Notes: generated from the sequence alone by a model not told the origin. Counted from the stretch's first letter, positions 26,539 through 35,805 are shown. The stretch: 64,000 bases of DNA from Enterococcus sp. DIV1094 (GCF_017316305.2 NZ_CP147250.1:1384001-1448000); one strand, 5' to 3'. Numbers and translations: made by a program.

Positions 26539-27252
26539 TCACAACCTTCTTCTCCGTGCAAATTCCACGAAACGGAATTTGTCGAGACGGTGGATCGATT
26601 CAGTGTATTCGAAGCATTCAGTATTTTCTAAATAAACAAGGCCGCGAACGATCACGACGTAAGGATCGTCGTGGAGATCCATAGACTCCGAGATACTGGC
26701 ATCAACTGGTTCGACGGTGATTTCTTTTTGAGCATAGGCAATGGAGAGATCTAGCTCATTTTCAAAGTATTCATAAATCGAATTGGCTGCTTGTTCCTTA
26801 GTCAAAGTAGGAACGGTTTCTTTTAATAAATAGTCTCGGTCTAAAATCACGACTTCGCCATTGATTTTTCTTTGACGGACTAAATGCCAGACAGGTGTAT
26901 CGACTGGCCAGCCAGTTACTTTGTGTAATTCTTTGTCGATCACTGTTTCTTCCAGTGTTTGTACGATCGTTTCACTCGGAATATGTTGATTTTCTTGAAG
27001 TTCCTTATAGCTTGTTAGTCCAGCAATCGGAAAATCAAAACGGTTTCGGTCTAAAACAATCGATCCTTTTCCTTGTTTCTTTTGGATATATCCTTCTGTC
27101 GTCAATAGATTAAGTGCTTTACGAATTGTTTCCCGTGAAACACCATAGATTTTGATCAATTGATTTTCGCTGGGTAATAAAGTATGAGGAGGATACTCTT
27201 TGTCTAAGATTTTCTTTTCTAAGTCTAAAAAAATTTCATTGAATTTGTTCAT
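26539..27252 (-). CDS. treR: Trehalose operon repressor TreR (GntR family)
   Basis: GntR/HutC-type repressor of 237 residues. The winged helix at residues 1-70 (LLPSENQLIKIYGVSRETIR, then KKQGKGSIV) is followed by a UTRA ligand domain expected to bind trehalose-6-phosphate. The gene is divergent from the trehalose PTS gene, and a palindrome (27448-27463) lies in the PTS leader. ATG at 27250-27252 has an AAAGGAGAGG site; the longer open frame does not. The substrate is inferred from the neighbour. Confidence 0.85.
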   Translation of the reverse strand: MNKFNEIFLDLEKKILDKEYPPHTLLPSENQLIKIYGVSRETIRKALNLLTTEGYIQKKQGKGSIVLDRNRFDFPIAGLTSYKELQENQHIPSETIVQTLEETVIDKELHKVTGWPVDTPVWHLVRQRKINGEVVILDRDYLLKETVPTLTKEQAANSIYEYFENELDLSIAYAQKEITVEPVDASISESMDLHDDPYVVIVRGLVYLENTECFEYTESIHRLDKFRFVEFARRRRL

Positions 27253-27395
27253 CGTTCCTCTCCTTTGGTCAATCATTCATTCTTCGCTTATTCACTATAC
27301 TACAGCTATATGTAGATTTCAAACTGGACTTAGACAGAAGATCGATGTTTCTATGGCAAGGATAAGAGCGATTTCAAATTATTTTCTTTTTTAAC

Positions 27396-27409
27396 ATAAA
27401 ACGCTTGCA
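27396..27409 (+). promoter_or_regulatory. Possible cre site upstream of treB
   Basis: The 14-mer ATAAAACGCTTGCA keeps the CG core and the CA end of the CcpA consensus TGNAANCGNNNNCA, but mismatches at the first two positions. It overlaps the -35 box, where CcpA binding would repress. Confidence 0.4.
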
Positions 27410-27433
27410 ATTTGTTAAGAAAAACATTATAGT
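27405..27433 (+). promoter_or_regulatory. treB promoter
   Basis: TTGCAA (27405-27410), 17-nt spacer, TATAGT (27428-27433). Confidence 0.75.
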
Positions 27434-27447
27434 GTGAGTACAAAGCA

Positions 27448-27463
27448 ACTTGTATAAACAAGT
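27448..27463 (+). promoter_or_regulatory. Probable TreR operator
   Basis: Palindrome ACTTGTATAAACAAGT (16 nt; one mismatched pair at the centre), typical of GntR/HutC operators. It starts 15 nt after the -10 box of treB, so binding would block elongation or initiation. Confidence 0.65.
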
Positions 27464-27484
27464 CAAATGAAAGGGGTTTATGTT

Positions 27485-29464
27485 ATGGGGAAATATCAAG
27501 CAGATGCCGAGAAGCTGTTAAAAGGAGTCGGCGGGAAAGAAAATATCGCTGCAGTTAGCCATTGTGCGACACGTATGCGCTTTGTTTTAAATGACCCTGC
27601 AAAAGCAAATGAAGCTGAGATCGAAGAGATTGACAGTGTAAAAGGAATGTTCACCAATGCCGGTCAATTCCAAGTGATCATCGGGAATGATGTATCAACA
27701 TTTTATAATGACTTTGTTGCGGTATCAGGAGTTGAAGGCGTTTCAAAAGAACAAAGTAAAGCGGCGGCAAAACAGAATCTTAATCCGTTGCAACGAGCAA
27801 TTGCAGTTCTAGCTGAAATCTTCACACCATTGATTCCAGCAATCATTGTTGGGGGTTTGATTTTAGGATTTCGTAATGTGCTGGAAGGTATCCAATTTGA
27901 GAGTTTAGGTGGAACGATTGCAGAAAGTTCTACGTTTTGGAATGGTGTCAATTCATTCTTATGGTTACCAGGAGAAGCGATTTTCCATTTCCTACCTGTA
28001 GGGATCACTTGGAGTATTGCAAAGAAAATGGGAACGACACAGATTTTAGGAATTGTTTTAGGGATTACTTTGGTTTCACCGCAATTATTAAATGCCTATA
28101 GTGTCGCATCAACTGCCGCTGCAGATATTCCGTTTTGGGACTTTGGCTTTGCACAAGTACAAATGATTGGTTATCAAGCGCAAGTCATTCCAGCGATGCT
28201 TGCCGGATTCTTGCTTGCCTATTTAGAGATTTTCTTCCGCAAGTATATTCCGCAATCGATCTCAATGATTTTCGTGCCGCTATTCTCACTGTTACCAACA
28301 GTTATCGCTGCTAATGTGGTTTTAGGTCCAGTCGGTTGGGCAATCGGTAACTGGATTTCATCTATCGTAAATACTGGATTGACTTCATCGATCAGCTGGT
28401 TGTTCAGTGCATTATTTGGTTTCTTATATGCGCCATTAGTTATCACAGGTTTACACCATATGACAAATGCGATCGATATGCAGCTGATTGCTGACTTTGG
28501 TTCAACTAATTTATGGCCAATGATCGCTTTATCAAATATTGCACAAGGATCTGCTGTACTAGCAATCATCTTCTTGCACCGTGGCAATAAGAAAGAAGAA
28601 CAAGTTTCTATTCCAGCGATGATTTCTTGTTATCTAGGGGTAACGGAACCAGCAATGTTTGGGATCAACTTGAAATATGTTTATCCATTTGTAGCTGCAA
28701 TGATCGGTTCTGGTGTTGCAGGGATGTTTGCAAACTTGATGGATGTACGAGCAAATGCTATTGGTGTTGGTGGCTTGCCAGGAATCTTAGCGATCCAAGC
28801 ACAAACTTGGTTGCCATTCACGATTGCAATGATCATCGCAATCATCGTGCCATTTGGTTTAACAGTAGTCTTTAGACGTAAAGGGATCTTGAATAAATTA
28901 GATCCAGTCAATCCAGAAGAAGCAAGTGTCTTACAAACTGCGGAAGGTGTATCGATTCCTACACAAAACTTCGAACCAGCAGGAACAGCTGCTGTTGCTA
29001 CTGCAAATGAAGAGCTATTCGCCGTTGCAGACGGACAAATCAAAGCAATTACAGATGTGAATGATCCAGTTTTTTCACAAAAAATGATGGGGGAAGGCTA
29101 TGCGATCGTTCCTGACGATCAAAAAATCTATGCGCCAGTCAATGGTAAAGTAACTAGTGTGTTTGAAACAAAACATGCAATCGGCATTTTGAGTGAAACG
29201 GGTGTAGAAGTTCTTGTTCATATGGGGCTTGATACCGTTGAGTTGAAAGGGTTACCGTTCAATGTTTTGGTGAAAGAAGGAGATCTAGTTTCACCAACCA
29301 CGCAATTAGCAGAGATGGATCTTGCTGCTGTTGAACAAGCTGGTAAACAAACAGATGTCTTAGTTGTGCTAACAAACATGGATAAAGTGGCTGATTTTTC
29401 ATTAAGTAAATCAGGCAAAGTACAACATGAAGAAATGATTGGACATGCTTCTATCAATCGTTAA
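27485..29464 (+). CDS. treB: Trehalose-type PTS transporter EIIBCA
   Basis: Sugar phosphotransferase permease of 659 residues with three domains: EIIB (phosphorylated Cys27 in SHCATRMRF), EIIC (about residues 105-465, ten or so membrane spans, ITGLHHMTNAIDMQ signature) and a C-terminal EIIA of the glucose type (phospho-His579 in VHMGLDTVELKG). It imports trehalose as trehalose-6-phosphate, an assignment supported by divergent treR. ATG 27485 follows AAAGGGG; an in-frame ATG at 27467 is less well placed. A phosphotrehalase gene (treA), usual beside treB, is missing here. Confidence 0.88.
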   Translation: MGKYQADAEKLLKGVGGKENIAAVSHCATRMRFVLNDPAKANEAEIEEIDSVKGMFTNAGQFQVIIGNDVSTFYNDFVAVSGVEGVSKEQSKAAAKQNLNPLQRAIAVLAEIFTPLIPAIIVGGLILGFRNVLEGIQFESLGGTIAESSTFWNGVNSFLWLPGEAIFHFLPVGITWSIAKKMGTTQILGIVLGITLVSPQLLNAYSVASTAAADIPFWDFGFAQVQMIGYQAQVIPAMLAGFLLAYLEIFFRKYIPQSISMIFVPLFSLLPTVIAANVVLGPVGWAIGNWISSIVNTGLTSSISWLFSALFGFLYAPLVITGLHHMTNAIDMQLIADFGSTNLWPMIALSNIAQGSAVLAIIFLHRGNKKEEQVSIPAMISCYLGVTEPAMFGINLKYVYPFVAAMIGSGVAGMFANLMDVRANAIGVGGLPGILAIQAQTWLPFTIAMIIAIIVPFGLTVVFRRKGILNKLDPVNPEEASVLQTAEGVSIPTQNFEPAGTAAVATANEELFAVADGQIKAITDVNDPVFSQKMMGEGYAIVPDDQKIYAPVNGKVTSVFETKHAIGILSETGVEVLVHMGLDTVELKGLPFNVLVKEGDLVSPTTQLAEMDLAAVEQAGKQTDVLVVLTNMDKVADFSLSKSGKVQHEEMIGHASINR

Positions 29465-29480
29465 TAAACAGATGGAATAC

Positions 29481-29530
29481 ACTACGAGTTTGGGTCTTTA
29501 TCAAAGATCTAAACTCGTAGTTCTGTTTTC
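29481..29530 (+). terminator. treB terminator
   Basis: ACTACGAGTTT pairs with AAACTCGTAGT (29511-29521), with an inner GATC stem, followed by TCTGTTTTC. Confidence 0.75.
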
Positions 29531-29558
29531 GGGAATACTTTTTTTAAATCGCAAAGTA

Positions 29559-29567
29559 TGCTACAAT
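29559..29567 (+). promoter_or_regulatory. Extended -10 promoter, probably the original ruvA promoter
   Basis: TGCTACAAT (TG plus TACAAT) lies between the treB terminator and the left end of the IS607-type element. No good -35 is present. The next gene in the ancestral arrangement would have been ruvA, so this is probably its promoter, now about 1.9 kb away. Confidence 0.5.
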
Positions 29568-29697
29568 GGATAGAAATATGGGAACGTATGTGTGCGAAAG
29601 AAAGAGGGTAACAACAGTTAATTAGTATCTATAATGATCTATAAATCTGTAGTCTTTATTATCGATATGTAGGATGCTCATATTGGGGTAAAAAACG

Positions 29698-30188
29698 ATG
29701 GCTATGTACTCAATAGGATAATTTGAAAAACAGAGAGTCGTAACATCACAAACCTTAAGAAACTGGGATAAATAAGGTGAATTGACACCTGCTCATATTT
29801 CGCAAGGTGGTACTCGTTATTATTCTGAAGAACAACGAAATCAATTTTTAGGAATTGCTGAAAGAAACCTAAGCGAAAAATTATTGGCTATTGTAGAGGA
29901 AGTTCAAACAAAAAGATGACTTAGAACGTCAGATTGAGAATGTAAAAACTTACATGATTGCGCGAGGATATCCGAAGGGTTAAATCAGTTGATCGATTGA
30001 ATGACCAACGGAGAAATAGAAAAGGTAGTCATTCTATACAAAGACCGGTTCATTCGTTTCGAGTATGAGCTTATTGATAACCTTTGCAATAAATATGGCA
30101 GGGAAATCGAGCAAATAAAGCGAAGAAAATGATTAAGGAATTGATGAAAGATGATACGAGCCAAAAAAGTCAGACTACGACCAACTAA
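29698..30188 (+). pseudogene. IS607-family serine recombinase TnpA, degenerate
   Basis: Former transposase/resolvase. The MerR-like HTH part can be read from ATG 29698 (MAMYSIG, stop, then TSQTLRNWDK, stop, GELTPAHISQGGTRYYSEEQ). The recombinase part follows in shifted frames (DDLERQIENVKTYMIARGYP; LIDRMTNGEIEKVVILYKDR). The expected end KKMIKELMKDDTSQ leads to TAA 30186-30188, overlapping the tnpB start, the usual IS607 arrangement. At least two in-frame stops, two frameshifts and a lost catalytic segment make it inactive. Confidence 0.8.
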
Positions 30189-31287
30189 AGAGCAAGAAAA
30201 AAAACTGTGGCAATCAAGCGGGACAGCTCGCTGGATATTTAACTGGACACTAAAGATGCAAGAAATGAATCATCGATTTGGCGGAAAATTTATCGTCAAC
30301 AATCATTTACGAAAGCATATTACTAAAATCAAAAAGCGTCTTAAGTATGCTTGGCTGAACGATGTTTCCAATAACATTGCGAAACAGGCAGTAAAAGATG
30401 CTTGCGATGCCTATAAAAAATGGTTTGGTGGTAGGATAGGAAAAAGTCGTTTAAAGGTTGAAAAGCCACGGTTCAAGTTAAGAAAGAAGACGAAACCAGC
30501 TTTTTATAATGACAACATCAAGCTGAAAGTGAAAACAAAATCAGTTTTACTTGAAAAAATCGGTTGGGTAAAAACCAACGAACAAATCCCAAGGAATACA
30601 AAGTATTTTAATCCACGAGTTAGTTTTGATGGAAAGTATTGGTATCTTTCAGTTGGAATGGATAAAGAGCAACCATTACAGCACTTAACAGGTGAGACAC
30701 TGGGGATTGACCTTGGTATCAAAGACTTAGCGACTGTTTCTAATGGAAGAGTCTACAAAAATATTAATAAAACAAAAAAAGTGAAAAAGATTGAGAAACG
30801 ACTACGTCGGTTACAGCGTACAGTTTCTCGAAAATATGAAATGAATAAGGAGGGAAACCGATTTGTCAAAACGTGTAACATCTATAAATTAGAAAAGGAA
30901 ATCCGGTATATACATCGAAGACTAGCGAATATTCGTCAGAACTACATCCATCAAACAACGACAGAGATCGTGAAAACCAAGCCATCGAAAATCGTTGTCG
31001 AGACATTGAATGTAAGAGGAATGATGAAGAATAAGCATCTAGCGAAATCAGTCGCACAACAAAAGTTCTATGAGTTCAAACGCCAACTACAGTATAAATG
31101 TGAAGATTACGGCATTGAATTAGTAGAGGCGGATCGATTCTATCCAAGCTCCAAACTATGCCATGAATGTGGGCATAAGAAAGTAGATTTGAAATTGTCT
31201 GACCGCACCTATCATTGTGAAGAATGCGGTTATACAGCGGATAGAGATTATCTTGCAAGTTTAAATTTAGCTAGTTATATTGCTTGA
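30151..31287 (+). CDS. tnpB: TnpB, RNA-guided nuclease of an IS607-type element
   Basis: TnpB of 378 residues, ancestor-type relative of Cas12. The N-terminal HTH_OrfB part starts at once (KKVRLRPTKEQEKKLWQSSG). The RuvC-like nuclease residues are all present: D187 in LGIDLGIKD, E284 in IVVETLNVRGM and D366 in DRDYLASLNL. A zinc finger CHECG ... CEECG lies between the second and third. The protein looks intact, so RNA-guided cutting may persist although the transposase is dead. In characterised systems the guide RNA comes from the 3' end of tnpB and the right end of the element. Confidence 0.9.
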   Translation: MIRAKKVRLRPTKEQEKKLWQSSGTARWIFNWTLKMQEMNHRFGGKFIVNNHLRKHITKIKKRLKYAWLNDVSNNIAKQAVKDACDAYKKWFGGRIGKSRLKVEKPRFKLRKKTKPAFYNDNIKLKVKTKSVLLEKIGWVKTNEQIPRNTKYFNPRVSFDGKYWYLSVGMDKEQPLQHLTGETLGIDLGIKDLATVSNGRVYKNINKTKKVKKIEKRLRRLQRTVSRKYEMNKEGNRFVKTCNIYKLEKEIRYIHRRLANIRQNYIHQTTTEIVKTKPSKIVVETLNVRGMMKNKHLAKSVAQQKFYEFKRQLQYKCEDYGIELVEADRFYPSSKLCHECGHKKVDLKLSDRTYHCEECGYTADRDYLASLNLASYIA

Positions 31288-31473
31288 TCGATGAGCTTCT
31301 ACTGAAACGAAAAACGTAGATATGTAGGATTCGTTGTATCCGAATTGACGCCTGTGGAGTGTTAGAACAAACGAGAGTAGCGAGCAATGGGCAAAATCGG
31401 GCACGTAGAAACAGGAAACAAACATCAATCTGACAACTATTATAGTTGGTTATAGATATTTATAGATTTTTGG
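31250..31473 (+). ncRNA. Expected omega-RNA region of TnpB
   Basis: By analogy with known IS605/IS607 elements, the guide RNA overlaps the end of tnpB and runs to the right end, with its guide beginning at the flank after GG 31472-31473 (here CAACGGAAATTTC, just before ruvA). No structure was computed; position only. Confidence 0.35.
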
Positions 31474-31487
31474 CAACGGAAATTTCA

Positions 31488-32090
31488 ATGTATGAATATC
31501 TAAGAGGCATCGTGACTTTTATCAGTCCGTATTATATCGTGATAGAAACGCAAGGAATAGGCTATCAGATTGCGTTAGGCAACCCTTATCGGTATAGCAG
31601 TAAGTTAGATAAAGAAGTAAAGATCTATGTTCATCAAGTCATTCGTGAAGATGCACATTTGCTGTACGGCTTTGATTCACTTGAAGAAAAACAATTGTTT
31701 TTACGATTAGTCAGTGTATCAGGCATCGGTCCTAAAAGTGCATTAGCAATCATGGCGAGCGAAGACCATTCTGGCTTGATCCAAGCAGTGGAGACCGGCG
31801 ATGTGACTTATTTGACGAAGTTCCCTGGTGTAGGTAAAAAAACCGCCCAACAAATGATCTTGGATTTAAAAGGTAAGTTCGGCGAATTGAGTATCGACAC
31901 ACCATTTACTTTATTTGACGAAGTAACTGAGCAAGATGCAAGTGCCTTATCAGAGGCAATGGAAGCTTTATCGGCTCTTGGCTACAGTGACCGTGAAATC
32001 AAACGTGTGGAAAAACAACTCAAAGAAATCGATAATCAAACAACGGATGAATATTTAAGACAAGCATTGAAATTGATGATGAAAAAGTAA
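31488..32090 (+). CDS. ruvA: Holliday junction DNA helicase subunit RuvA
   Basis: Junction-binding subunit of the RuvAB branch-migration complex, 200 residues. [20 protein letters not shown] is the usual start; the paired helix-hairpin-helix motifs are [13 protein letters not shown] and [13 protein letters not shown]; the C-terminal domain III ([19 protein letters not shown]) contacts RuvB. ATG 31488 was chosen over an in-frame upstream start inside the insertion element. The ribosome site (CGGAAA) is weak, perhaps because the element separated the gene from its native leader. Confidence 0.95.
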   Translation: MYEYLRGIVTFISPYYIVIETQGIGYQIALGNPYRYSSKLDKEVKIYVHQVIREDAHLLYGFDSLEEKQLFLRLVSVSGIGPKSALAIMASEDHSGLIQAVETGDVTYLTKFPGVGKKTAQQMILDLKGKFGELSIDTPFTLFDEVTEQDASALSEAMEALSALGYSDREIKRVEKQLKEIDNQTTDEYLRQALKLMMKK

Positions 32091-32102
32091 GGAGGACGCT
32101 TG

Positions 32103-33104
32103 ATGACAGATGAACATCTTCTCTCACCAGAACCCGGTGAGAATGAATTAAGTTTAGAAAAATCTTTACGCCCTCAATTACTTGCCCAATACATCGGTCA
32201 ACATAAAGTAAAACAAGAATTAAGTATCTATATTGAAGCTGCTCGTAATCGAGAAGAGCCGTTAGATCATGTTTTGTTATATGGTCCTCCAGGATTAGGG
32301 AAAACAACGATGGCTATGGTCATTGCCAACGAGATGCAAGTAAATATCCGTACGACGAGTGGTCCAGCAATCGAACGACCAGGAGATCTAGTGGCGATTT
32401 TAAATGAGCTAGAAGCAGGGGATGTCTTGTTTATCGATGAGATCCATCGCTTACCTCGTGTGGCAGAAGAAATGCTTTATTCAGCAATGGAAGATTTCTA
32501 TGTAGATATCATGGTAGGGCAAGGGCCGACCGCTCACCCCGTTCATTTCCCGTTACCACCGTTCACTTTGATTGGTGCAACGACTCGCGCAGGGATGCTC
32601 TCTGCCCCTTTACGTGACCGTTTCGGGATCATTTCGCATATGGAATACTATGAAGAAGAAGACCTAAGAGAAATTGTTTTACGATCTGCTGATATTTTTC
32701 AAACAGAGATCATTACAGAAGGTGCATTAGAAATCGCGCGCCGTTCTCGTGGGACACCACGAATTGCTAACCGACTACTAAAACGAGTACGTGATTTTGC
32801 TCAAGTACAAGGAGACGGAAAGATCGACCAATTGATTGCTGACCGTGCATTGACACTTTTACAGGTCGATCAAGCGGGATTGGATTATGTCGATCAAAAA
32901 TTGTTGCGTACGATGATCGAGCTATATGGCGGCGGACCAGTAGGATTGAGTACATTATCTGTTAATATCGGAGAAGAACGTGAAACGGTCGAAGACATGT
33001 ATGAACCTTTCTTGATCCAAAAGGGCTTTTTGAAACGTACCCCTCGTGGCCGGATCGCTACCGCTTATGCTTACGAACACTTTGGATATGACTACCAAGT
33101 GTAA
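32103..33104 (+). CDS. ruvB: Holliday junction DNA helicase subunit RuvB
   Basis: Hexameric AAA+ motor of branch migration, 333 residues. Walker [11 protein letters not shown], Walker [10 protein letters not shown], sensor 1 GATTRAGML and the arginine finger APLRDRFG are present, and the C-terminal winged helix ends in [21 protein letters not shown] lies before ATG 32103. It starts 12 nt after ruvA, so they are an operon. Confidence 0.96.
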   Translation: MTDEHLLSPEPGENELSLEKSLRPQLLAQYIGQHKVKQELSIYIEAARNREEPLDHVLLYGPPGLGKTTMAMVIANEMQVNIRTTSGPAIERPGDLVAILNELEAGDVLFIDEIHRLPRVAEEMLYSAMEDFYVDIMVGQGPTAHPVHFPLPPFTLIGATTRAGMLSAPLRDRFGIISHMEYYEEEDLREIVLRSADIFQTEIITEGALEIARRSRGTPRIANRLLKRVRDFAQVQGDGKIDQLIADRALTLLQVDQAGLDYVDQKLLRTMIELYGGGPVGLSTLSVNIGEERETVEDMYEPFLIQKGFLKRTPRGRIATAYAYEHFGYDYQV

Positions 33105-33167
33105 CCTTTTTTTCTATAATAAAGAGAAAATACTAGAAAATTGATTGAAGAGATGGGAGGGATCGAT

Positions 33168-33755
33168 GTGGGAGATGCGTCACATACAAAACAAATGATC
33201 AAAAAAGTCTTGATGTCGCTGTGCGAAACACAACCTTTTCGTAAAATCAGTGTGCAACAGATCGCACAAGAAGTAGGCATCAATCGACAAACCTTTTATT
33301 ATCATTTCACTGATAAGTATGATTTATTGCGTTGGGTCTACTATGAAGATTCGCTGCATTACCTAAAAACAGAATCACTTTCTCTCGACAATTGGGAAGA
33401 ACAAGCATTGTTGATGTTAAAGGCCATTGCTGAAAATAAACCTTTCTATTCAAGTACCGTTAGTTCTGAACAGGAGATTCTACAAAAGCAATTTTCTGCG
33501 TTGATCCAGCCCTCATTTATCAAAATATTTGAGCAGATGGATGAAGAAAAGCAACTCACTTCGAAAGATAAACTATTTTATGCCCGCTTCTTCTCGTATG
33601 GCTGTAGTGGTGTCCTAGTCAACTGGATCACACAAGGCTATACAGAAACACCTTTAGAAGTAGCGATGCAATTCTTTCGTTTAGCCAAAGATACCGAATT
33701 GTATTCGTATCGGTTGTATGCACTGGAAGAAGAAATGGAAACAAGAGACGAATGA
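33168..33755 (+). CDS. TetR-family regulator (DhaS-like)
   Basis: TetR-type regulator of 195 residues. The HTH (KISVQQIAQEVGINRQTFYYHF) lies at about residues 25-55; the C-terminal part (TetR_C_8-like: FSYGCSGVLVNWITQGYTETP) is typical of the group that includes the dihydroxyacetone kinase regulator DhaS, many members of which have unknown targets. The start GTG 33168 is 7 nt after GGGAGG; in-frame ATG 33153 would put the site inside the gene. A TATAAT box lies at about 33114-33119. Confidence 0.75.
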   Translation: MGDASHTKQMIKKVLMSLCETQPFRKISVQQIAQEVGINRQTFYYHFTDKYDLLRWVYYEDSLHYLKTESLSLDNWEEQALLMLKAIAENKPFYSSTVSSEQEILQKQFSALIQPSFIKIFEQMDEEKQLTSKDKLFYARFFSYGCSGVLVNWITQGYTETPLEVAMQFFRLAKDTELYSYRLYALEEEMETRDE

Positions 33756-33801
33756 CCTTTTCATCGATTCCATCAAGTAGGAATAAAAAGGAGAGATTGC
33801 T

Positions 33802-34272
33802 ATGACGAAAGTATTATTTGTTTGTTTGGGAAATATTTGTCGTTCACCCATGGCAGAAGGGTTATTAAAAAAGAAAGTGGCAGAAAAAGATTTGGCGGAT
33901 TCCTTCGTCATTGATTCTGCTGCAACGAGTACCTATGAGGTAGGTAGTGCTCCTCATCCTGGTACCCAAGCTATATTGGCAAAAGAGCACGTGGATACGC
34001 GTCAGATGATTGCCCGCCAAGTACGTCGAGAAGACTTCCAGAATTTTGATTGGATCATTGGCATGGATCAATCAAATGTCGCTGATCTAAAGCAATTAGC
34101 GCCTATTGAGGCACAAGACAAAATCCAACTATTTTTGAGTCCGGTCATGGGCAAAGAAGCACAAAATGTCCCTGATCCATATTACACAAATAACTTTGAA
34201 GAAACCTATCGATTGATCAAGGAAGGCTTGGAAAAATGGCTGGAATTATGGTTAGAAAACGATATAAAATAA
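33802..34272 (+). CDS. Low-molecular-weight protein tyrosine phosphatase
   Basis: Cytoplasmic LMW-PTP of 156 residues. The P-loop CLGNICRS (Cys8, Arg14) and the general acid Asp in VPDPYY are in place. In Gram-positives such enzymes dephosphorylate tyrosine kinases and arginine-phosphorylated proteins; no kinase gene is next to it. AAAAGGAGAG precedes the ATG. It follows the TetR gene by 46 nt. Confidence 0.93.
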   Translation: MTKVLFVCLGNICRSPMAEGLLKKKVAEKDLADSFVIDSAATSTYEVGSAPHPGTQAILAKEHVDTRQMIARQVRREDFQNFDWIIGMDQSNVADLKQLAPIEAQDKIQLFLSPVMGKEAQNVPDPYYTNNFEETYRLIKEGLEKWLELWLENDIK

Positions 34273-34327
34273 CACTTGTGTTCTTTGGTTGTTTTAACTA
34301 AAAGTTGGAATAAAATAAACTATATTC

Positions 34328-34356
34328 TTGTTTTTTTAAGAAAAATTAGATAAAAT
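34328..34356 (+). promoter_or_regulatory. Promoter of the 124-residue hypothetical gene
   Basis: TTGTTT (34328-34333), 17-nt spacer, TAAAAT (34351-34356). Confidence 0.6.
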
Positions 34357-34403
34357 AGGAGTAATTAAGTAACATATTCTTAGCTAGGAGAGGAGTACAT
34401 TCA

Positions 34404-34778
34404 ATGGATGAAGAAACAGTATCACCAATGAAGAAACTGACAAAGTTAGTGACTAATACTTCGTTTCAACTTTTTGATTCATTTGTGAATGACACAGAAG
34501 AAAAAGCTGAGAATGTACGGTTACAAGGTGAGTTCATTCTCGAACTTCAGAAAGCTGCAGCTCAGAATAGTTTAGTGATCTTACAAGTACGCGTAAATCC
34601 TTTAAGCAATAAGTATGAAACATTTTCTGGTTGGGTAGCAACAAAAACTGTTGAAAATGATCGAGTGATGATTCGTTTGCAAAACAAAGAACAACAAATT
34701 CGAATCGTACCAATTGAACAAATCGAAAAAATCACCAGTCTTTCACCGACGGGAGATCAAGAGCGATTATCTAAATAA
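34404..34778 (+). CDS. Hypothetical protein, YolD/Sm-like C-terminus
   Basis: Soluble 124-residue protein with no signal peptide. The first 50 residues are polar and helical; the last 60 (GWVATKTVENDRVMIRL, then RIVPIEQIEKI) form a small beta-barrel-like pattern reminiscent of YolD-family Sm-like folds, but this is weak. Good ribosome site (AGGAGAGGAG), own promoter and own terminator. Function unknown. Confidence 0.65.
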   Translation: MDEETVSPMKKLTKLVTNTSFQLFDSFVNDTEEKAENVRLQGEFILELQKAAAQNSLVILQVRVNPLSNKYETFSGWVATKTVENDRVMIRLQNKEQQIRIVPIEQIEKITSLSPTGDQERLSK

Positions 34779-34831
34779 AATCTTTTGTCAGATTTGTAAT
34801 TAACTACTGAACAATTGAATCATGATACAAG

Positions 34832-34866
34832 AATCAATCTAGGTTATACTTAGATTGATTTTTTTA
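34832..34866 (+). terminator. Terminator after the hypothetical gene
   Basis: A 10-bp perfect stem AATCAATCTA (34832-34841) / TAGATTGATT (34851-34860) followed by TTTTT. Confidence 0.85.
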
Positions 34867-34910
34867 TATATTATATGAAAGAGCAATAATCGCTTGAAAG
34901 TTTGGAGCAA

Positions 34911-35753
34911 ATGAATGAAAACGTTTTTTTGTTAGGGTGGATGAAAGTGAAAACAATAAGTCAGGTATATATTCGATTAAACGAACATCTCTTTAAATGT
35001 AAAAAGTATGATTTGAATTTCTTGATCACTAAGGTACTCATCGAGCGAATTGATGAATTTCCTAATATATATATTGAAGAAATTGCTTATGCGGCGCAGA
35101 CAACACCAGCTAGTATCACTAAGTTTTGTAAGAAACTCGGATACACTAGCTTTAAGGAAATGCGTTGTGATTTAGATAATTACTTTATCCAAGAGTATGA
35201 TTTATCCAGTAAGATACACGAAGGGATTTTATGTGGAATCGATACTAAAAGTGAACTTTCGGAAATGGTGGATCGTTTTTTGCAACATGAGTATACTGTC
35301 CAAAAAAATATCTTCGAACAATTTGATAGTGAGCAATGTATGCGAATTGCGGAAGAGATCAAACTAAAAAAAAGAGTCGCCATTTTAGGAAACAGTTATT
35401 CTTTTACAGTAGTTAATTTATTGAGGGAATTACTTAGTCAAATGGGTTATCTTGTTTTTGAAGTGAATCGAAACGCAGAGGATCAGTTGATCAAACAAGT
35501 ACTACTAGAAACGGATGTATGTTTCATTATCAACCTTACGAGGGAATGGGTAGAGAAAAAAAGCTACTTGCTCCAAGATACTACTTGCAAAAAAATATTA
35601 CTGACCTTCAGTGAAAGAGCTGATCAAAATAATTTATTTGAGGAGGTCGTTCTTTTTAAAGAGATTTCCCCTATGTTGGCTTCTAACTATTATTCGCAAA
35701 AAGTGCTGCATCTATGGATGATTTTTTTGATCATGAGCCTGAAAAAGAAGTAA
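34911..35753 (+). CDS. RpiR/MurR-family transcriptional regulator
   Basis: Sugar-responsive regulator of about 280 residues: N-terminal HTH_6 domain (IYIEEIAYAAQTTPASITKF, about residues 50-70) and a C-terminal SIS domain expected to bind a phosphosugar (RVAILGNSYSFTVVNLLREL). It precedes the PTS EIIC and GH1 genes, so it probably controls them. The start is unclear: ATG 34911 (GGAG 3 nt upstream), TTG 34902, or ATG 34941 (MKVKTISQ) are all in frame. Confidence 0.78.
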   Translation: MNENVFLLGWMKVKTISQVYIRLNEHLFKCKKYDLNFLITKVLIERIDEFPNIYIEEIAYAAQTTPASITKFCKKLGYTSFKEMRCDLDNYFIQEYDLSSKIHEGILCGIDTKSELSEMVDRFLQHEYTVQKNIFEQFDSEQCMRIAEEIKLKKRVAILGNSYSFTVVNLLRELLSQMGYLVFEVNRNAEDQLIKQVLLETDVCFIINLTREWVEKKSYLLQDTTCKKILLTFSERADQNNLFEEVVLFKEISPMLASNYYSQKVLHLWMIFLIMSLKKK

Positions 35754-35756
35754 TAA

Positions 35757-35796
35757 TAAAAGTCATTTTCCATTTTTGGAAAATGGCTTTTATTGT
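35757..35796 (+). terminator. Terminator after the RpiR regulator gene
   Basis: AAAAGTCATTTTCC (35758-35771) pairs with GGAAAATGGCTTTT (35778-35791) with one G-T pair. Confidence 0.75.
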
Positions 35797-35805
35797 TTAA
35801 TAGAT

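Larger units (their letters stand above)
29607..31473. mobile_element. IS607-type insertion element (dead transposase, intact TnpB)
   Basis: About 1.87 kb flanked by GG dinucleotides (29606-29608 and 31472-31473), as expected for IS607-family insertion, without inverted repeats or target duplication. It holds a degenerate serine recombinase gene overlapping an intact tnpB. AT-rich TATAGAT/TATAAAT-like motifs occur near both ends (29627-29655 and 31436-31470). It sits between a promoter and ruvA. The exact ends are inferred. Confidence 0.7.
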
